Shown here piece by piece: positions 9,601 to 18,839 of a stretch of 33,734 bases of DNA. The stretch is from positions 1-33,734 of the forward strand of contig JAITNF010000068.1 in NCBI GenBank assembly GCA_031290615.1, written 5' to 3'. Within the stretch, counting starts at the first letter, position 1. Every line of letters starts with the position of its first letter. The notes below the pieces were generated by a model. The model saw only the letters and a list, made by a program, of their open reading frames with translations, was not told the DNA's origin and did no database searches. Source of the stretch: Desulfovibrio sp. (GTDB lineage Bacteria > Desulfobacterota > Desulfovibrionia > Desulfovibrionales > Desulfovibrionaceae). A program made the translations under genes and the position numbers.

Positions 9601-9973
9601 AGATGCGACAATTTTTGCCGCAGATAACGCGCTTGGAAAAAATGACGTGTCCGGAGAATGGGTGGGAGAGCCAATGCCCGTTCCTTCGCAGAACGCCTCC
9701 GCGCAACGCTTTGTAGAACAGCTGGACAGAGCCGTGGAGGATGCCCAAAACGCCTTCGCTCAACGTCGCGCTGCCGCAGTAAGCGAAGCGGCCCGGCGTA
9801 TCGCGGCCGAGTCGGACAATTTCGGCCTGCGCGTTCTTGCCCGCATGGCCCGTTGCGTGGAGCGCGCTGCGCGCGCCAACGACATGAACTCCCTCAAAGA
9901 CCTGCTTTCGGAACTTACAGCGGCTGTGGAACGTAACCGCATAGTGCTGCACCACATCCGGCAACAACAGTGA
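6647..9973 (+). CDS. Large membrane histidine-kinase-like / hybrid sensor protein (7TM region, HATPase-like, degenerate receiver-like, C-terminal HPt-like)
   Basis: 1108 aa, AGGTGG RBS. Signal peptide and an extracellular region, then about 7 hydrophobic segments. LRMLLKNAVRATQHG (N-box) and VKDTGSGMPP (G1) are HATPase-like; receiver-like region from about residue 640; long low-complexity linker; C-terminal helical HPt-like region. Confidence 0.65.
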   Translation: MRHTFHFQSCTQHHVFILVILFWMIICPAQVQAQRMVSPVLTAPDMPLLPYLEYFLDESGEMEGTEVTSVENIQAFKPVDLKNLPHKAGSIWLRFILAPLPENTSPSTILLDLGESVPGVPTLKRKISRLPAAGREAKTCLIRLDGVPGPWFAPMLRTPENATDNWERFARSAGVLSLAVVMLLCLLRCLTEKGQWRLWTAGYAGAALLQAFLGLPATGHGRIEIGNAVAALAPGMALMLFSHVGRHLTGVKSRSMNIQFLFLSLPGAALALLPLLSNLAWTTRYFNLWPLGTLIFAPSALGAAMMGIPCARRFLLGCLLPPLFIAMGFLLANDYISSSLLSSAPLWGTALSVMIIATTAVPTDAPLKKFAAAGKDNTEDTPSTLVYNLEKPFCDPNLRLIPPRSDEYLADAGKNQPSTQTTSSTPPQNLSEDILRLPLERLMREATTLEHCSLPLAVRQYVENMLNAGREIADVISNQHKGLSGTSNKVHTVFNLQHLMCNVYDSVAPMAKTTGIDLAWYMPPHLGHIYKGEVEAIDQGLRMLLKNAVRATQHGAVQFSVRRVPESTDAGHLLFTVKDTGSGMPPQHCSILALTHVWELAVDHNGFLCLECSPQGTIIAFTLHLRCCEDEDRNNELSLPHIIIIAESAVDRQLLSHMLKSLPCRSSETRYLNKALLLHKKNPALLIVFHGHFADVTAPLLRQFADEAILTGLPFCKFLGITRDNSRWDAMVNEGFTHALAEPLDSEIFCTTVHDILNEYSPAGATVNRDDNASVPEPDARTDFGEKPQNPAEHTDDANANATSKPESIRPPQGCPVIPDLFAADAVPGMDGQIEIPALNALPDLLSFGVGGELFGGLSQTEPLPQLDIPHLENNNATRKKIDGFLPYIFAAAESSPPNTTSVTLPDQRTRNMPPVSAASNDAGGESMTVFEPVSAPTGSATNAEELSVEPAAQEQSQVPSARLNHSPQNSLQTPSQAQSISKTVDATIFAADNALGKNDVSGEWVGEPMPVPSQNASAQRFVEQLDRAVEDAQNAFAQRRAAAVSEAARRIAAESDNFGLRVLARMARCVERAARANDMNSLKDLLSELTAAVERNRIVLHHIRQQQ

Positions 9974-9997
9974 CGAGAAGGCAAAAATAATACAGAG

Positions 9998-11413
9998 ATG
10001 TTGCTTCTGGAAACCTTTGGACTTTTGATTGTTCACGCCTTGTCCTGGGTGGCCATCTGCCATGCGCTTCTGACAAAACGCGATCCACGTTCGGCTCTCA
10101 GTTGGGCGGCAACGGCGTTACTCCTGCCTGTTCTTGGTCCTGTGCTCTACCTTCTCTTCGGCATAAGCCGGGCTGAGAGCCGCGCCAATAAACTGATGCG
10201 GCGCATGACCGATGTGGAACCGGAATACGCGCACCCACCCTTCCCTCAAGAGCCGCCGGAGCAGGTTCCGGCATATCTTCTCGAAATGGAGCTTCCCGGC
10301 CGTTATCTGACAAGCAGATACCTGTGCGGCGGTAACATGGTTTTCCCGCTCTATAATGGCGACATGGCTTATCCTGCCATGCTTGACGCCATCAACCAGG
10401 CAAAAAAACATATTTTTCTGACAACCTATATTTTCAAATCAGGTCTTGTCTGCGAGATATTTATAGAAGCCATGAGCAAGGCCGCCGCAAGAGGTGTGGA
10501 CGTGAGAGTGCTGGTGGACGGCATCGGCGCTCTCTACTCACTTTCCAGACCCTGGAAACGCCTCTGCGCTGAAGGCGCCCGCGTTGAGCTTTTTCTTCCT
10601 CCGCGCATCCTTCCACCGAATTTCTGCATCAATCTACGTAATCACCGTAAAATTTTGGTCTGCGACGAGACGGCGTTTACGGGCGGCATGAATATTTCCG
10701 ATGTCAACTGTCTCGGGAGATATCCCAATCGCGGCATTCAGGATATACATTTTTACTGCCGGGGACCCATTGTCCACGATCTCGGACGGGTTTTTCTGCT
10801 GAACTGGGGCTTTACCACGGGCAGCTATGATCCTCTGTCCTCTTCCCAACATTCTCCGGCCGGTTCAAGCCGCTGCCGCCTTGTGATGGACGGTCCAGGC
10901 TCGGATACAGAAATTCTCAATGAGGTGTTCTGCGGCGTCATCAGCGCGGCCAGACGTGTCGTACGAATTATGACGCCATATTTTCTGCCATCGCATGACA
11001 TTATGGCGGCATTGCGATCAGCCGTCAGACGCGGCGTTGATGTACGGGTTGTGTTGCCAGCCAAAAACAATCTGCCCTATATGCACTGGGCAATGCTACG
11101 TCTTTTGCCTGTTCTGCTTCGCGCGGGCGTGCGTCTGTGGCTGCAGCCGCCACCGTTTGCTCACAGCAAACTCCTGACAATTGACGGGTGCTATTGCCAG
11201 ATTGGCTCGGCCAACCTTGACGCGCGCAGCCTGCACCTTAATTTTGAACTGAACATGGAAGTCTTTGACGAGAGTCTGCACGACAAACTTGCCGGACACA
11301 TCGACGCGGCCATCGCCAGGGGACAGGAAATAACGCTGGACTATACAAAACGCCAGTCCTTTTTGATAAAACTACGCAATGCGGCCTGCTGGATATTTTC
11401 ACCCTATCTCTGA
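9998..11413 (+). CDS. Cardiolipin synthase / phospholipase D family protein
   Basis: Two N-terminal TM segments and two HKD motifs: NHRKILVCDETAFTGG and AHSKLLTIDGCYCQIGSANLD. Confidence 0.92.
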   Translation: MLLLETFGLLIVHALSWVAICHALLTKRDPRSALSWAATALLLPVLGPVLYLLFGISRAESRANKLMRRMTDVEPEYAHPPFPQEPPEQVPAYLLEMELPGRYLTSRYLCGGNMVFPLYNGDMAYPAMLDAINQAKKHIFLTTYIFKSGLVCEIFIEAMSKAAARGVDVRVLVDGIGALYSLSRPWKRLCAEGARVELFLPPRILPPNFCINLRNHRKILVCDETAFTGGMNISDVNCLGRYPNRGIQDIHFYCRGPIVHDLGRVFLLNWGFTTGSYDPLSSSQHSPAGSSRCRLVMDGPGSDTEILNEVFCGVISAARRVVRIMTPYFLPSHDIMAALRSAVRRGVDVRVVLPAKNNLPYMHWAMLRLLPVLLRAGVRLWLQPPPFAHSKLLTIDGCYCQIGSANLDARSLHLNFELNMEVFDESLHDKLAGHIDAAIARGQEITLDYTKRQSFLIKLRNAACWIFSPYL

Positions 11414-11442
11414 TTCCAATTTCAAATAACACTGCGTTGTTA

Positions 11443-12630
11443 TCAAGAACGATAATCCGCATTCAGGCTCACATATTCATGCCCGAGATCGGATGCTAGC
11501 AAGGCGTATACGCCAGCCCCGTCGCCAAGGCTGATATGAACCTCCACATCCCTGGCCTTGAGAAACTGAGTCAGAGTTTCTTCCTGATCATCATTAACAG
11601 GCTGACCTTTGGAAAAGCGCTCTATGCCACACAAGACGAGACTGACCTTGGCCGGGTCGAAAACGGCGCCGCTGTAGCCGACAACCGTGACTATGCGCCC
11701 CCAGTTGGCGTCACCGCCGTAAATGGCTGTTTTGACAAGCTGGGAATGTCCTATACTGCGCGCCGCAAGTTCGGCATCGGCATCGTCACGCGCACCGCTC
11801 ACGGCTATGTGAATAACCTTGCTCGCCCCTTCACCGTCTTTGACAAGCATATAAGCAACCTTGCCCAAAATATCTGTGAGAATTTCTTCAAAGAGTGCAA
11901 AATCAGCCCCGGAATTGACCGAAACGACCGAGGCTCCGTTGGCAAGGCCAAGAATGGTGTCGTTGGTTGAAGTGTCTCCGTCAACGCTGACCCGGTTGAA
12001 AGTTTTGTCCACGGCCCGTTTGAACATGGACTGCCAAGTCTTTCGTTCCACAACAGCATCCGTAAGGGCAACGCAGAGCATAGTCGCCATATTGGGACAA
12101 ATCATGCCAGCCCCTTTGGCCATTACTGTCAGTCGCACTCGCCCGCCGTTCAAATCAAGATCACGCGCGGCAAACTTGGGAAAGGCGTCAGTCGTCATAA
12201 AGGCGCGGGTAAAACCCTCGGCGTCGCGGCTGCCAAGGCTGTCTACAAGTTCCGGCACAGCGGCCAGCCAGCGGTCCATATGCAACTGCTGACCAATAAT
12301 GCCGGTGGAAAGAGGCAGTATTTCCTCAGGTGCCAGACCGAGCTTTTCCGCAACCATAAATTGCGTTGCCCGACAGTTAGCAAGCCCATCCTCCGCAGTG
12401 CAGGCGTTGGCCTGCCCTGCATTGGCAAGAACAGCACGCGCGGGAGTGCCCTTGCGCAAAATCTCCTGACAAACTTGCACGGGCGCGGCCTTGAATGCGT
12501 TTTGGGTAAAAAGACCCGCCACAATGCAGGGCGTTGCGGATACGATAAGGCCAAGATCATCACGCCCGGATTTCTTGAAATTGGCTGCAGCTGCTCCGGC
12601 TTTGAAGCACTTGGGCAGATCATCGATCAT
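11443..12630 (-). CDS. argJ: Bifunctional glutamate N-acetyltransferase / amino-acid acetyltransferase ArgJ
   Basis: GLFTQNAFKAAPV, ANAGQANACT, AKGAGMICPNMATMLC, DGDTSTNDT, GGDANWGRI. ATG at 12630, three nt after the fusA stop. Confidence 0.95.
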   Translation of the reverse strand: MIDDLPKCFKAGAAAANFKKSGRDDLGLIVSATPCIVAGLFTQNAFKAAPVQVCQEILRKGTPARAVLANAGQANACTAEDGLANCRATQFMVAEKLGLAPEEILPLSTGIIGQQLHMDRWLAAVPELVDSLGSRDAEGFTRAFMTTDAFPKFAARDLDLNGGRVRLTVMAKGAGMICPNMATMLCVALTDAVVERKTWQSMFKRAVDKTFNRVSVDGDTSTNDTILGLANGASVVSVNSGADFALFEEILTDILGKVAYMLVKDGEGASKVIHIAVSGARDDADAELAARSIGHSQLVKTAIYGGDANWGRIVTVVGYSGAVFDPAKVSLVLCGIERFSKGQPVNDDQEETLTQFLKARDVEVHISLGDGAGVYALLASDLGHEYVSLNADYRS

Positions 12631-12633
12631 CAA

Positions 12634-14712
12634 TCAATGCCTGCTCTTTTGTATTTCTTCCGACAGAGCCGCCGGAACACGTTCATAGTAGTCCAACTGC
12701 ATGGTAAAGGTAGCCCGCCCCTGGGTGCGGGAACGCAGGTCGGTGGCATAACCGAACATGGAGGCCAGTGGCACTTGGGCACGGACGTTTTGTGCGCCGC
12801 CAGCACGCGCCTCCATGCTCTGCACCCGCCCACGCCGACCGTTTAGATCGCCCATCACGTCACCGAGATATTCCTCCGGCGTCACCACCTCCACATCCAT
12901 GATCGGTTCCAGCAACACTGGCACCGCTTTTTGCATGGCGTCTTTAATCGCCATGGAACCGGCAATGTAAAAGGCCTGTTCAGAGGAGTCCACTTCGTGG
13001 TAGGAACCGAACACCAGATTGACTTTTACGTCCACGCATGGGAATCCGGCCAGTATGCCGGATTTCATTGCGTCCTGTATGCCCTTGTCAATGGCGGGTA
13101 TGTATTCCCTAGGAATCACGCCGCCTGAGATGGAGTTGATAAATTCGTATCCGTTGCCGGAGTTGGGCTCCACCTCAATAACGCAGTGACCGTACTGACC
13201 ACGTCCGCCGGACTGCTTGGCATGCTTCATGTCCGTCTTGGCCGGTTTGGAGATGGTTTCACGATAGGCGACCTGCGGTTTGCCCACATTGGCGTTGACA
13301 TTGAATTCCCGCGTAAGGCGATTCACAATGATTTCCAGATGCAGTTCACCCATGCCCGCAATAAGGGTCTGGTTTGTCTCTTCATTGCCCTTGACGCGGA
13401 AAGAGGGATCTTCCTTGACGAGCTTGTTCAGAGCTGCGGAAAGAGCGTCCCTGTCCGCCTTGGTCTTGGGCTCTATGGCGACCTCAATAACCGGTTCCGG
13501 AATGTCGAGAGACTCCAGCACGACAGGACGCTTTTCATCGCAGAGCGTGTCGCCTGTGGAAGCGTGTTTCAGGCCGACCAAAGCCACAATATCACCCGCA
13601 CCGGCCCACTTTATGTCTTCACGTTTGTTGGCGTGCATTTTAAGGATGCGGCCGATACGCTCCTTCTTGCCCGAATTAGCATTATATACGCCGATACCTG
13701 ACTCAACACAGCCGGAATAGATGCGAAAAAAGGAAAGATGCCCGATAAACGGATCGGAAAAGAGCTTGAATACCAGACCGGCCAAAGGTTCCTTGTCATC
13801 GCAACGGCAATCGACAAGCTTTTCCCAGTTGTCGGGATCGTGACCCGGCATGGGCGGAATGTCCACTGGCGACGGCAGATAATCCACCACCGCGTCCAAC
13901 AGGGGCTGCACGCCTATATTGCGGAAGGCTGAACCGCAGAAGACAGGCACAATGTTCCGCGCTATGGTGGACTTGCGCACGCAAACAACGATTTCGTCTT
14001 CCGTCAGACTTTCACCGCTGAGGTACTTCTCCAGCAGCGCCTCATCTTCTTCCGCCACTGACTCCAAAAGTTCAAGATGTTTTTCTTCCACAAGCTCGCG
14101 CATGTCGGTAGGCACATCTTCCACCGTGAATATCTCACCCTTGGTGCTTTTGTCAAAACGCACGGCTTTCATACGCACCAAATCCACAACGCCTTCAAAT
14201 TTGTCTTCCGTGCCGATCGGCAATTGTAGGGGTACAGCATTGGCACCGAGACGGTCGTGAATCATCTCCAGGCAACGGAAATAGTTTGCGCCGATACGAT
14301 CCATCTTGTTGACAAAACAGATGCGCGGCACGTTGTATCGATCCGCCTGTCGCCACACTGTCTCGGATTGCGGCTCAACGCCAGCAACAGCATCAAACAC
14401 GCACACTGCTCCGTCCAGCACACGGAGGGAACGCTCCACCTCAATTGTGAAGTCGACATGACCTGGAGTATCAATAATGTTGATGCGGAATTTTTTCCAG
14501 AGACAGGTTGTGGTGGCTGAAGTGATGGTTATACCACGTTCCTGCTCCTGCTCCATCCAGTCCATGGTGGCCGCGCCGTCATGCACTTCACCCATTTTAT
14601 GGGAAACACCGGTGTAATAAAGGATTCGTTCGGTTGTCGTAGTCTTGCCGGCGTCAATATGGGCCATGATGCCGATATTGCGCTGTTTGTCTAAAGGAAC
14701 AGTGCGAGACAC
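12634..14712 (-). CDS. fusA: Elongation factor G
   Basis: [50 protein letters not shown] start at 14712 with GGGAGG RBS. Confidence 0.97.
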   Translation of the reverse strand: MSRTVPLDKQRNIGIMAHIDAGKTTTTERILYYTGVSHKMGEVHDGAATMDWMEQEQERGITITSATTTCLWKKFRINIIDTPGHVDFTIEVERSLRVLDGAVCVFDAVAGVEPQSETVWRQADRYNVPRICFVNKMDRIGANYFRCLEMIHDRLGANAVPLQLPIGTEDKFEGVVDLVRMKAVRFDKSTKGEIFTVEDVPTDMRELVEEKHLELLESVAEEDEALLEKYLSGESLTEDEIVVCVRKSTIARNIVPVFCGSAFRNIGVQPLLDAVVDYLPSPVDIPPMPGHDPDNWEKLVDCRCDDKEPLAGLVFKLFSDPFIGHLSFFRIYSGCVESGIGVYNANSGKKERIGRILKMHANKREDIKWAGAGDIVALVGLKHASTGDTLCDEKRPVVLESLDIPEPVIEVAIEPKTKADRDALSAALNKLVKEDPSFRVKGNEETNQTLIAGMGELHLEIIVNRLTREFNVNANVGKPQVAYRETISKPAKTDMKHAKQSGGRGQYGHCVIEVEPNSGNGYEFINSISGGVIPREYIPAIDKGIQDAMKSGILAGFPCVDVKVNLVFGSYHEVDSSEQAFYIAGSMAIKDAMQKAVPVLLEPIMDVEVVTPEEYLGDVMGDLNGRRGRVQSMEARAGGAQNVRAQVPLASMFGYATDLRSRTQGRATFTMQLDYYERVPAALSEEIQKSRH

Positions 14713-14788
14713 GGTATTCCTCCCTGTGCTCTTGCGCAACGCAACCTCCTTTCGGAGGCCATGTCATCATGAATTTATGTTCGGGATT

Positions 14789-15259
14789 TTACCAGCGGTA
14801 GTGGGAAAAGGCCTTGTTGGCTTCAGCCATACGGTGCGTGTCTTCCCGTTTTTTTACCGCACCGCCGCGGGCATTGTATGCGTCAAGAAGCTCTGCGGAG
14901 AGTTTGGAGATCATCCCTTTTTCTCCACGCGCACGCGCGTAATTGATAATCCAGCGTATGCAGAGAGAAACCTGACGTTCAGGGCGAACTTCCATAGGCA
15001 CCTGATACGTAGCGCCACCCATCCGCCGAGCTTTGACTTCCATGTGCGGCTTGACGCTTTCAAGAGCTTTCTCAAAAGAGCTCATGGGATCTTCACCGGT
15101 TTTTTCAGCAAGTTTTTCCAAGGAGCTGTAAAAAATTTTCTCGGCAGCGCCTTTTTTGCCGTTATACATGAGCCGGTTTACGAATTTTGTCACGAAATGG
15201 CTTGAATACAACGGATCTGGTAGAATTTCTCGTTTGGGAACAGAACCTTTACGGGGCAT
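14789..15259 (-). CDS. rpsG: 30S ribosomal protein S7
   Basis: [65 protein letters not shown]. Confidence 0.97.
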   Translation of the reverse strand: MPRKGSVPKREILPDPLYSSHFVTKFVNRLMYNGKKGAAEKIFYSSLEKLAEKTGEDPMSSFEKALESVKPHMEVKARRMGGATYQVPMEVRPERQVSLCIRWIINYARARGEKGMISKLSAELLDAYNARGGAVKKREDTHRMAEANKAFSHYRW

Positions 15260-15367
15260 GTATATCTCCTTGTTTGAGGTTTAGGCAACGCCACCAGCCC
15301 CGCATCATCACCCCACTCTGTCTGAAAATGCAGGGGACAATGCATGACACGCGTCGCAATCTGAAAA

Positions 15368-15751
15368 TTACTTCGGCCTCTTTGCGCCGTACTTAGAACG
15401 GCTCTTGCGGCGGTCGGCCACACCGGAGGCGTCAAGCGTACCGCGCACTATGTGATACCGCACGCCCGGCAGGTCTTTTACACGGCCGCCACGGATGATA
15501 ACCACAGAGTGTTCCTGCAGGTTGTGACCTTCGCCGGGAATGTAGGCCGTCACCTCAATACCGTTTGTCAGGCGCACACGGGCAACCTTGCGCAAGGCCG
15601 AGTTGGGTTTTTTCGGCGTTGTAGTATACACACGCGTGCACACGCCGCGCCGTTGCGGACAAGCCTGCAAGGCCGGAGTTTTTTTGCGTTTGATAACTGC
15701 TTTCCGCTCAATGCGTATGAGCTGGCTGATGGTAGGCATTATTTCCTCCAA
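15368..15751 (-). CDS. rpsL: 30S ribosomal protein S12
   Basis: MPTISQLIR...[57 protein letters not shown]. The start is probably the internal ATG before PTISQL (near 15739). Confidence 0.96.
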   Translation of the reverse strand: MEEIMPTISQLIRIERKAVIKRKKTPALQACPQRRGVCTRVYTTTPKKPNSALRKVARVRLTNGIEVTAYIPGEGHNLQEHSVVIIRGGRVKDLPGVRYHIVRGTLDASGVADRRKSRSKYGAKRPK

Positions 15752-15989
15752 AAAAATATGGCAACGTCTGATGTCGACAAAAATCCATTAGGGTCAAAAA
15801 AAAATATTTTTACCCTATCACTACAACATCTGTCAAGAGATCTTCAGCTATTTTTCAGAGCTAACGCAAATTTTTTTGTACCTGTTTCATGGCAGTTTTA
15901 TTTTAAAAAATTTGCTCCGCGCGGCAAGGCTTTGCAGGCAGGCTTTGTCTGCCGTAAAGCAAGAATCTCAAGCGGTAACTGCTATAGGG

Positions 15990-16440
15990 CACACTATTTC
16001 TCAGAGCATTCACAATCAAAGCGAGTGCAAGCACGGCGAAACCTTTTCAGTCTTCGTTCGGAATAATCGTTCTGCTTCATTGCGTTGCTTGTACAATTTC
16101 TTGTCATATTTCCGGGGATGAAGCCGTCCGGGATTGGACGGAATCAGGGGTAAACCCCAAATCACGGGCCAAATTCCCTGTTTCATTGCCTTCGTATGCT
16201 CTGTCCATGAGCAAAGCACATGGTTTTGGAGTCTGTCCCAATAAAGTAACTTGTGTCCCTCTGGAGCACCCCCAGCATTGCCTGGAGAAAGGCTGAATAA
16301 TTAACGCGCGGTCAGCATTCGCGGCAACAATATGAAACTTTGTTGTCCAGCCGCCGCTGGATCTTCCAATGGATTGCGGGCCTGTTTTTTAAGATGCCGG
16401 TACCATCAGAATGTACCTTAACGATAGGCTATCGAAAGAA
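15990..16440 (-). pseudogene. IS5-like transposase remnant (multiple frameshifts)
   Basis: Minus-strand frames give KTGPQSIGRSSGGWTTKFHIVAAN, LLMDRAYEGNETGNLARDLGFTPD and RLHPRKYDKKLYKQRNEAERLFR, in colinear order, in different frames. Confidence 0.75.
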
Positions 16441-16639
16441 ACTGCTTTTGTTTTGATGCGGATTAACTGTTCGAGCTGAAGGCGTTCAAAGCGATTCATG
16501 TGGGTATAAATACTGTGCCAAACACCGAAATGTTTCGGCAATCCTCTAGTGTTAACATAAGCTCACACTCTAGATCCTTTATTATTCTGTATGCTATGTT
16601 TTCCCCATGGAATCAAGACACACGCACATTACCGCGTTG

Positions 16640-16985
16640 CGCTCAAGAAGAATTGCGGCACAAAGTTGTCAAGGATGTGGTGGTGCGGCGTATGACGCAA
16701 CTAGAAGCTGTCTGATTTTTTTTGAACTCTCTGAAAATCCAGTATGTTCTTAGATGCGTACTTACCGTGATGGAGGAAAATCCTCCTTGAAAACAAAGCT
16801 GATAGGTCGTCCAAAAAGCACTGCATTATCTGCGGAACAGAGCGCTTCCATCCGCAAGTCTGTTGTGGGGAATTGTCCGAATCAGTTGCGTTTGCCCGAT
16901 ATACTCTATACTCGCGAAGCTGTTCCCGTCTTGGTGGAGCGGTGTTTTGGCATCTACTTTTTGCTCCAAGTATTATATATAGATA
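16640..16985 (+). pseudogene. IS630-like transposase N-terminal remnant
   Basis: EELRHKVVKDVVVRRMTQLEAV then MRTYRDGGKSSLKTKLIGRPKSTALSAEQSASIRKSVVGNCPNQLRLPDILYTREAVPVLVERCFGIYF, matching the 'GRP...L...Q...IR..I....PDQLKLPFALWTREAV..LIE..FGI' region. Confidence 0.7.
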
Positions 16986-17033
16986 AATCTTGCCCATCAA
17001 AGTTTAACCTACTAGCAAATGAGGTATGTTCTC

Positions 17034-17189
17034 ATGGCAAAAATGACCGCAGACTGGTTACAAAAAACGAGTGTTACCAGCCCCGTATGGCCGCTGGAAT
17101 ATTTTAGAAACAATCTCCAGGTATTGTTATCGGCATTAGCTATGCCATTTACATATGGGCTGTGTGCATACTTAAAAAATGAGGGATAA
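17034..17189 (+). CDS. 51-aa single-TM small protein (candidate)
   Basis: ATG GCA AAA ATG ... GAG GGA TAA; translation MAKMTADWLQKTSVTSPVWPLEYFRNNLQVLLSALAMPFTYGLCAYLKNEG; below the ORF track length cut-off. Confidence 0.4.
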   Translation: MAKMTADWLQKTSVTSPVWPLEYFRNNLQVLLSALAMPFTYGLCAYLKNEG

Positions 17190-17493
17190 TGCTGTGAGTA
17201 CAGGGACACTCGCAGGTATCGCTTGCCTTGGCATTTTTCTCTTTGTACTGTATTCAGTAGATAAATATAATAATTTTAAAACGATGCACTTTTGTCATCG
17301 CTACCCGAGTGTCTCGAAATCTCACGAAAAATATCCATGGCAATTGCTGTTGGTGTTTTCATTCCTCCATCATTCTATAGACTTTTTAGATGCATCTCCC
17401 TGTCATAATCTCCCGCGTTGCTTGACAATTGCGATACATATAGTAAAAAAACATCAAGACCGCATGGACACGATTTTTCAACCCAGAATATGA
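17179..17493 (+). CDS. Small membrane ORF overlapping the previous one (candidate; C-terminal part doubtful)
   Basis: TM segment TLAGIACLGIFLFVLYSVDKYNNF close to the N-terminus; internal GTG start possible. Confidence 0.3.
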   Translation: MRDNAVSTGTLAGIACLGIFLFVLYSVDKYNNFKTMHFCHRYPSVSKSHEKYPWQLLLVFSFLHHSIDFLDASPCHNLPRCLTIAIHIVKKHQDRMDTIFQPRI

Positions 17494-17506
17494 CAAGGAT
17501 TATGAC

Positions 17507-18133
17507 ATGCCCATTGCCGTTTTTCCCCTCGGGGCGTTGGAAACCAACAGCTACTTCATGTATGGCGGAAATCAGGCCATCGCCGTTGACGTCGGCGGAC
17601 CACCGGATGCAATGATCGCTTGGCTTGCCGAACACAAGATACACCTCGCGGCTATCTGCGCGACCCATGTACACTTTGACCATCTTTACGGCGTGGCGGC
17701 GCTGGCCGAGGCCACGGGAGTACCTGTGTACACCCCTTCCGGCGATGATGTCCTTGCCGGGACGGAGGCGAGCAAGGGGGGTATATGGGGCTTCCCGCTA
17801 GTTCCCCCTTTTGAGAGCAGCGCCGTTCCCTCAGGCAAATGCGCCTTCGCGGGCATGGAGTGCGAGGTGCTGGAAACGCCTGGACACACGCCGGGCGGGA
17901 TATCCTTGTATTTCCCGGGGCAAAGAGTGGTTTTTACCGGTGACGCGCTTTTTTGCCGCTCAATCGGCCGCACAGACTTTCCCCTCGGCGACCACGCGAC
18001 GCTCCTGCGTTCCATCTACGAAAAGCTCTTTGTTCTTCCGGAGGACACAAAGGTTTTTCCCGGCCACGGACCGACCACAACCATCGGCGAAGAAATTAGA
18101 AACAACCCATTTTGCGGCGATTTCTCGCAGTGA
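17507..18133 (+). CDS. MBL-fold metallo-hydrolase (glyoxalase II-like)
   Basis: ATHVHFDH, ETPGHTPGGISLYFPGQRVVFTGDALFCRSIGRTDF, VFPGHGPTTTIGEE. AAGGA RBS. Confidence 0.93.
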   Translation: MPIAVFPLGALETNSYFMYGGNQAIAVDVGGPPDAMIAWLAEHKIHLAAICATHVHFDHLYGVAALAEATGVPVYTPSGDDVLAGTEASKGGIWGFPLVPPFESSAVPSGKCAFAGMECEVLETPGHTPGGISLYFPGQRVVFTGDALFCRSIGRTDFPLGDHATLLRSIYEKLFVLPEDTKVFPGHGPTTTIGEEIRNNPFCGDFSQ

Positions 18134-18148
18134 GTCTTTCACGGAAAT

Positions 18149-18820
18149 ATGATTATACTTCAGTGCAGCCCCAAGGCGGGCGGTGTCAGCGACACAGTGG
18201 CGGAGATTTTTGCGTGTGGGGTCACTCAGGCCGGGTGCGGCGTCCGACGCGTGGCCCTGCGAGATTACAGCATAACCCCGTGTGCGGGCTGCCTGGCCTG
18301 CTCCTGCCCGCCGCATGACTGCGTCCTTGAGCGCCACGATGGCTCTCCCGACCGGGCTGAAGAAATATTTTCCCTTTTACGCAACGCGTCCGCGCTGTTT
18401 ATTGCAGCGCCCATTTATTTCTACGCCCTGCCCGCGCATTTCAAGGCGCTCATCGATAGAAGCCAGCGTTTCTGGGCCGCACAGGAGTCGGATGTTTTGT
18501 CTCAAGGCTATGAAGCCTCCGCAATCCCCGTCATCCCGGCGCTGACGGCGGGCAGAAAACGCGGGCGGCGTCTGTTCACGGGCGCTGTGCTGACACTCAC
18601 CTACTTTACGCGCGCTTTTGGCGCCGCGCTGGAAAAGCCGTTGCTGCTGCGCGGCTTGGATGCTCCGGAAGAATTTCTGCGCCGCCGGGCGGTTTGCGTG
18701 GCCATTGAAAATCTTGGTCGCCACTGGGGGAAAGCTCTCATGCTCGGGACAACTCCGGAAAGCCCTCGGCCTTGCCCAGACGCGCTGCACACACTGCTTC
18801 ACGCCCGAAAACGATCCTAA
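18149..18820 (+). CDS. Flavodoxin-fold NADPH-dependent FMN reductase family protein
   Basis: IILQCSPKAGGVSDTVAEIF, YSITPCAGCLAC, ALFIAAPIYFYALPAHFKALIDRSQRFWA. Confidence 0.8.
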   Translation: MIILQCSPKAGGVSDTVAEIFACGVTQAGCGVRRVALRDYSITPCAGCLACSCPPHDCVLERHDGSPDRAEEIFSLLRNASALFIAAPIYFYALPAHFKALIDRSQRFWAAQESDVLSQGYEASAIPVIPALTAGRKRGRRLFTGAVLTLTYFTRAFGAALEKPLLLRGLDAPEEFLRRRAVCVAIENLGRHWGKALMLGTTPESPRPCPDALHTLLHARKRS

Positions 18821-18839
18821 TACAAACCCAAAACAGGGA

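Noticed and set aside
13186-13720. Plus-strand ORFs of 146-171 aa inside fusA
   Set aside because: Antisense to fusA, no recognisable motifs or ribosome-binding site.
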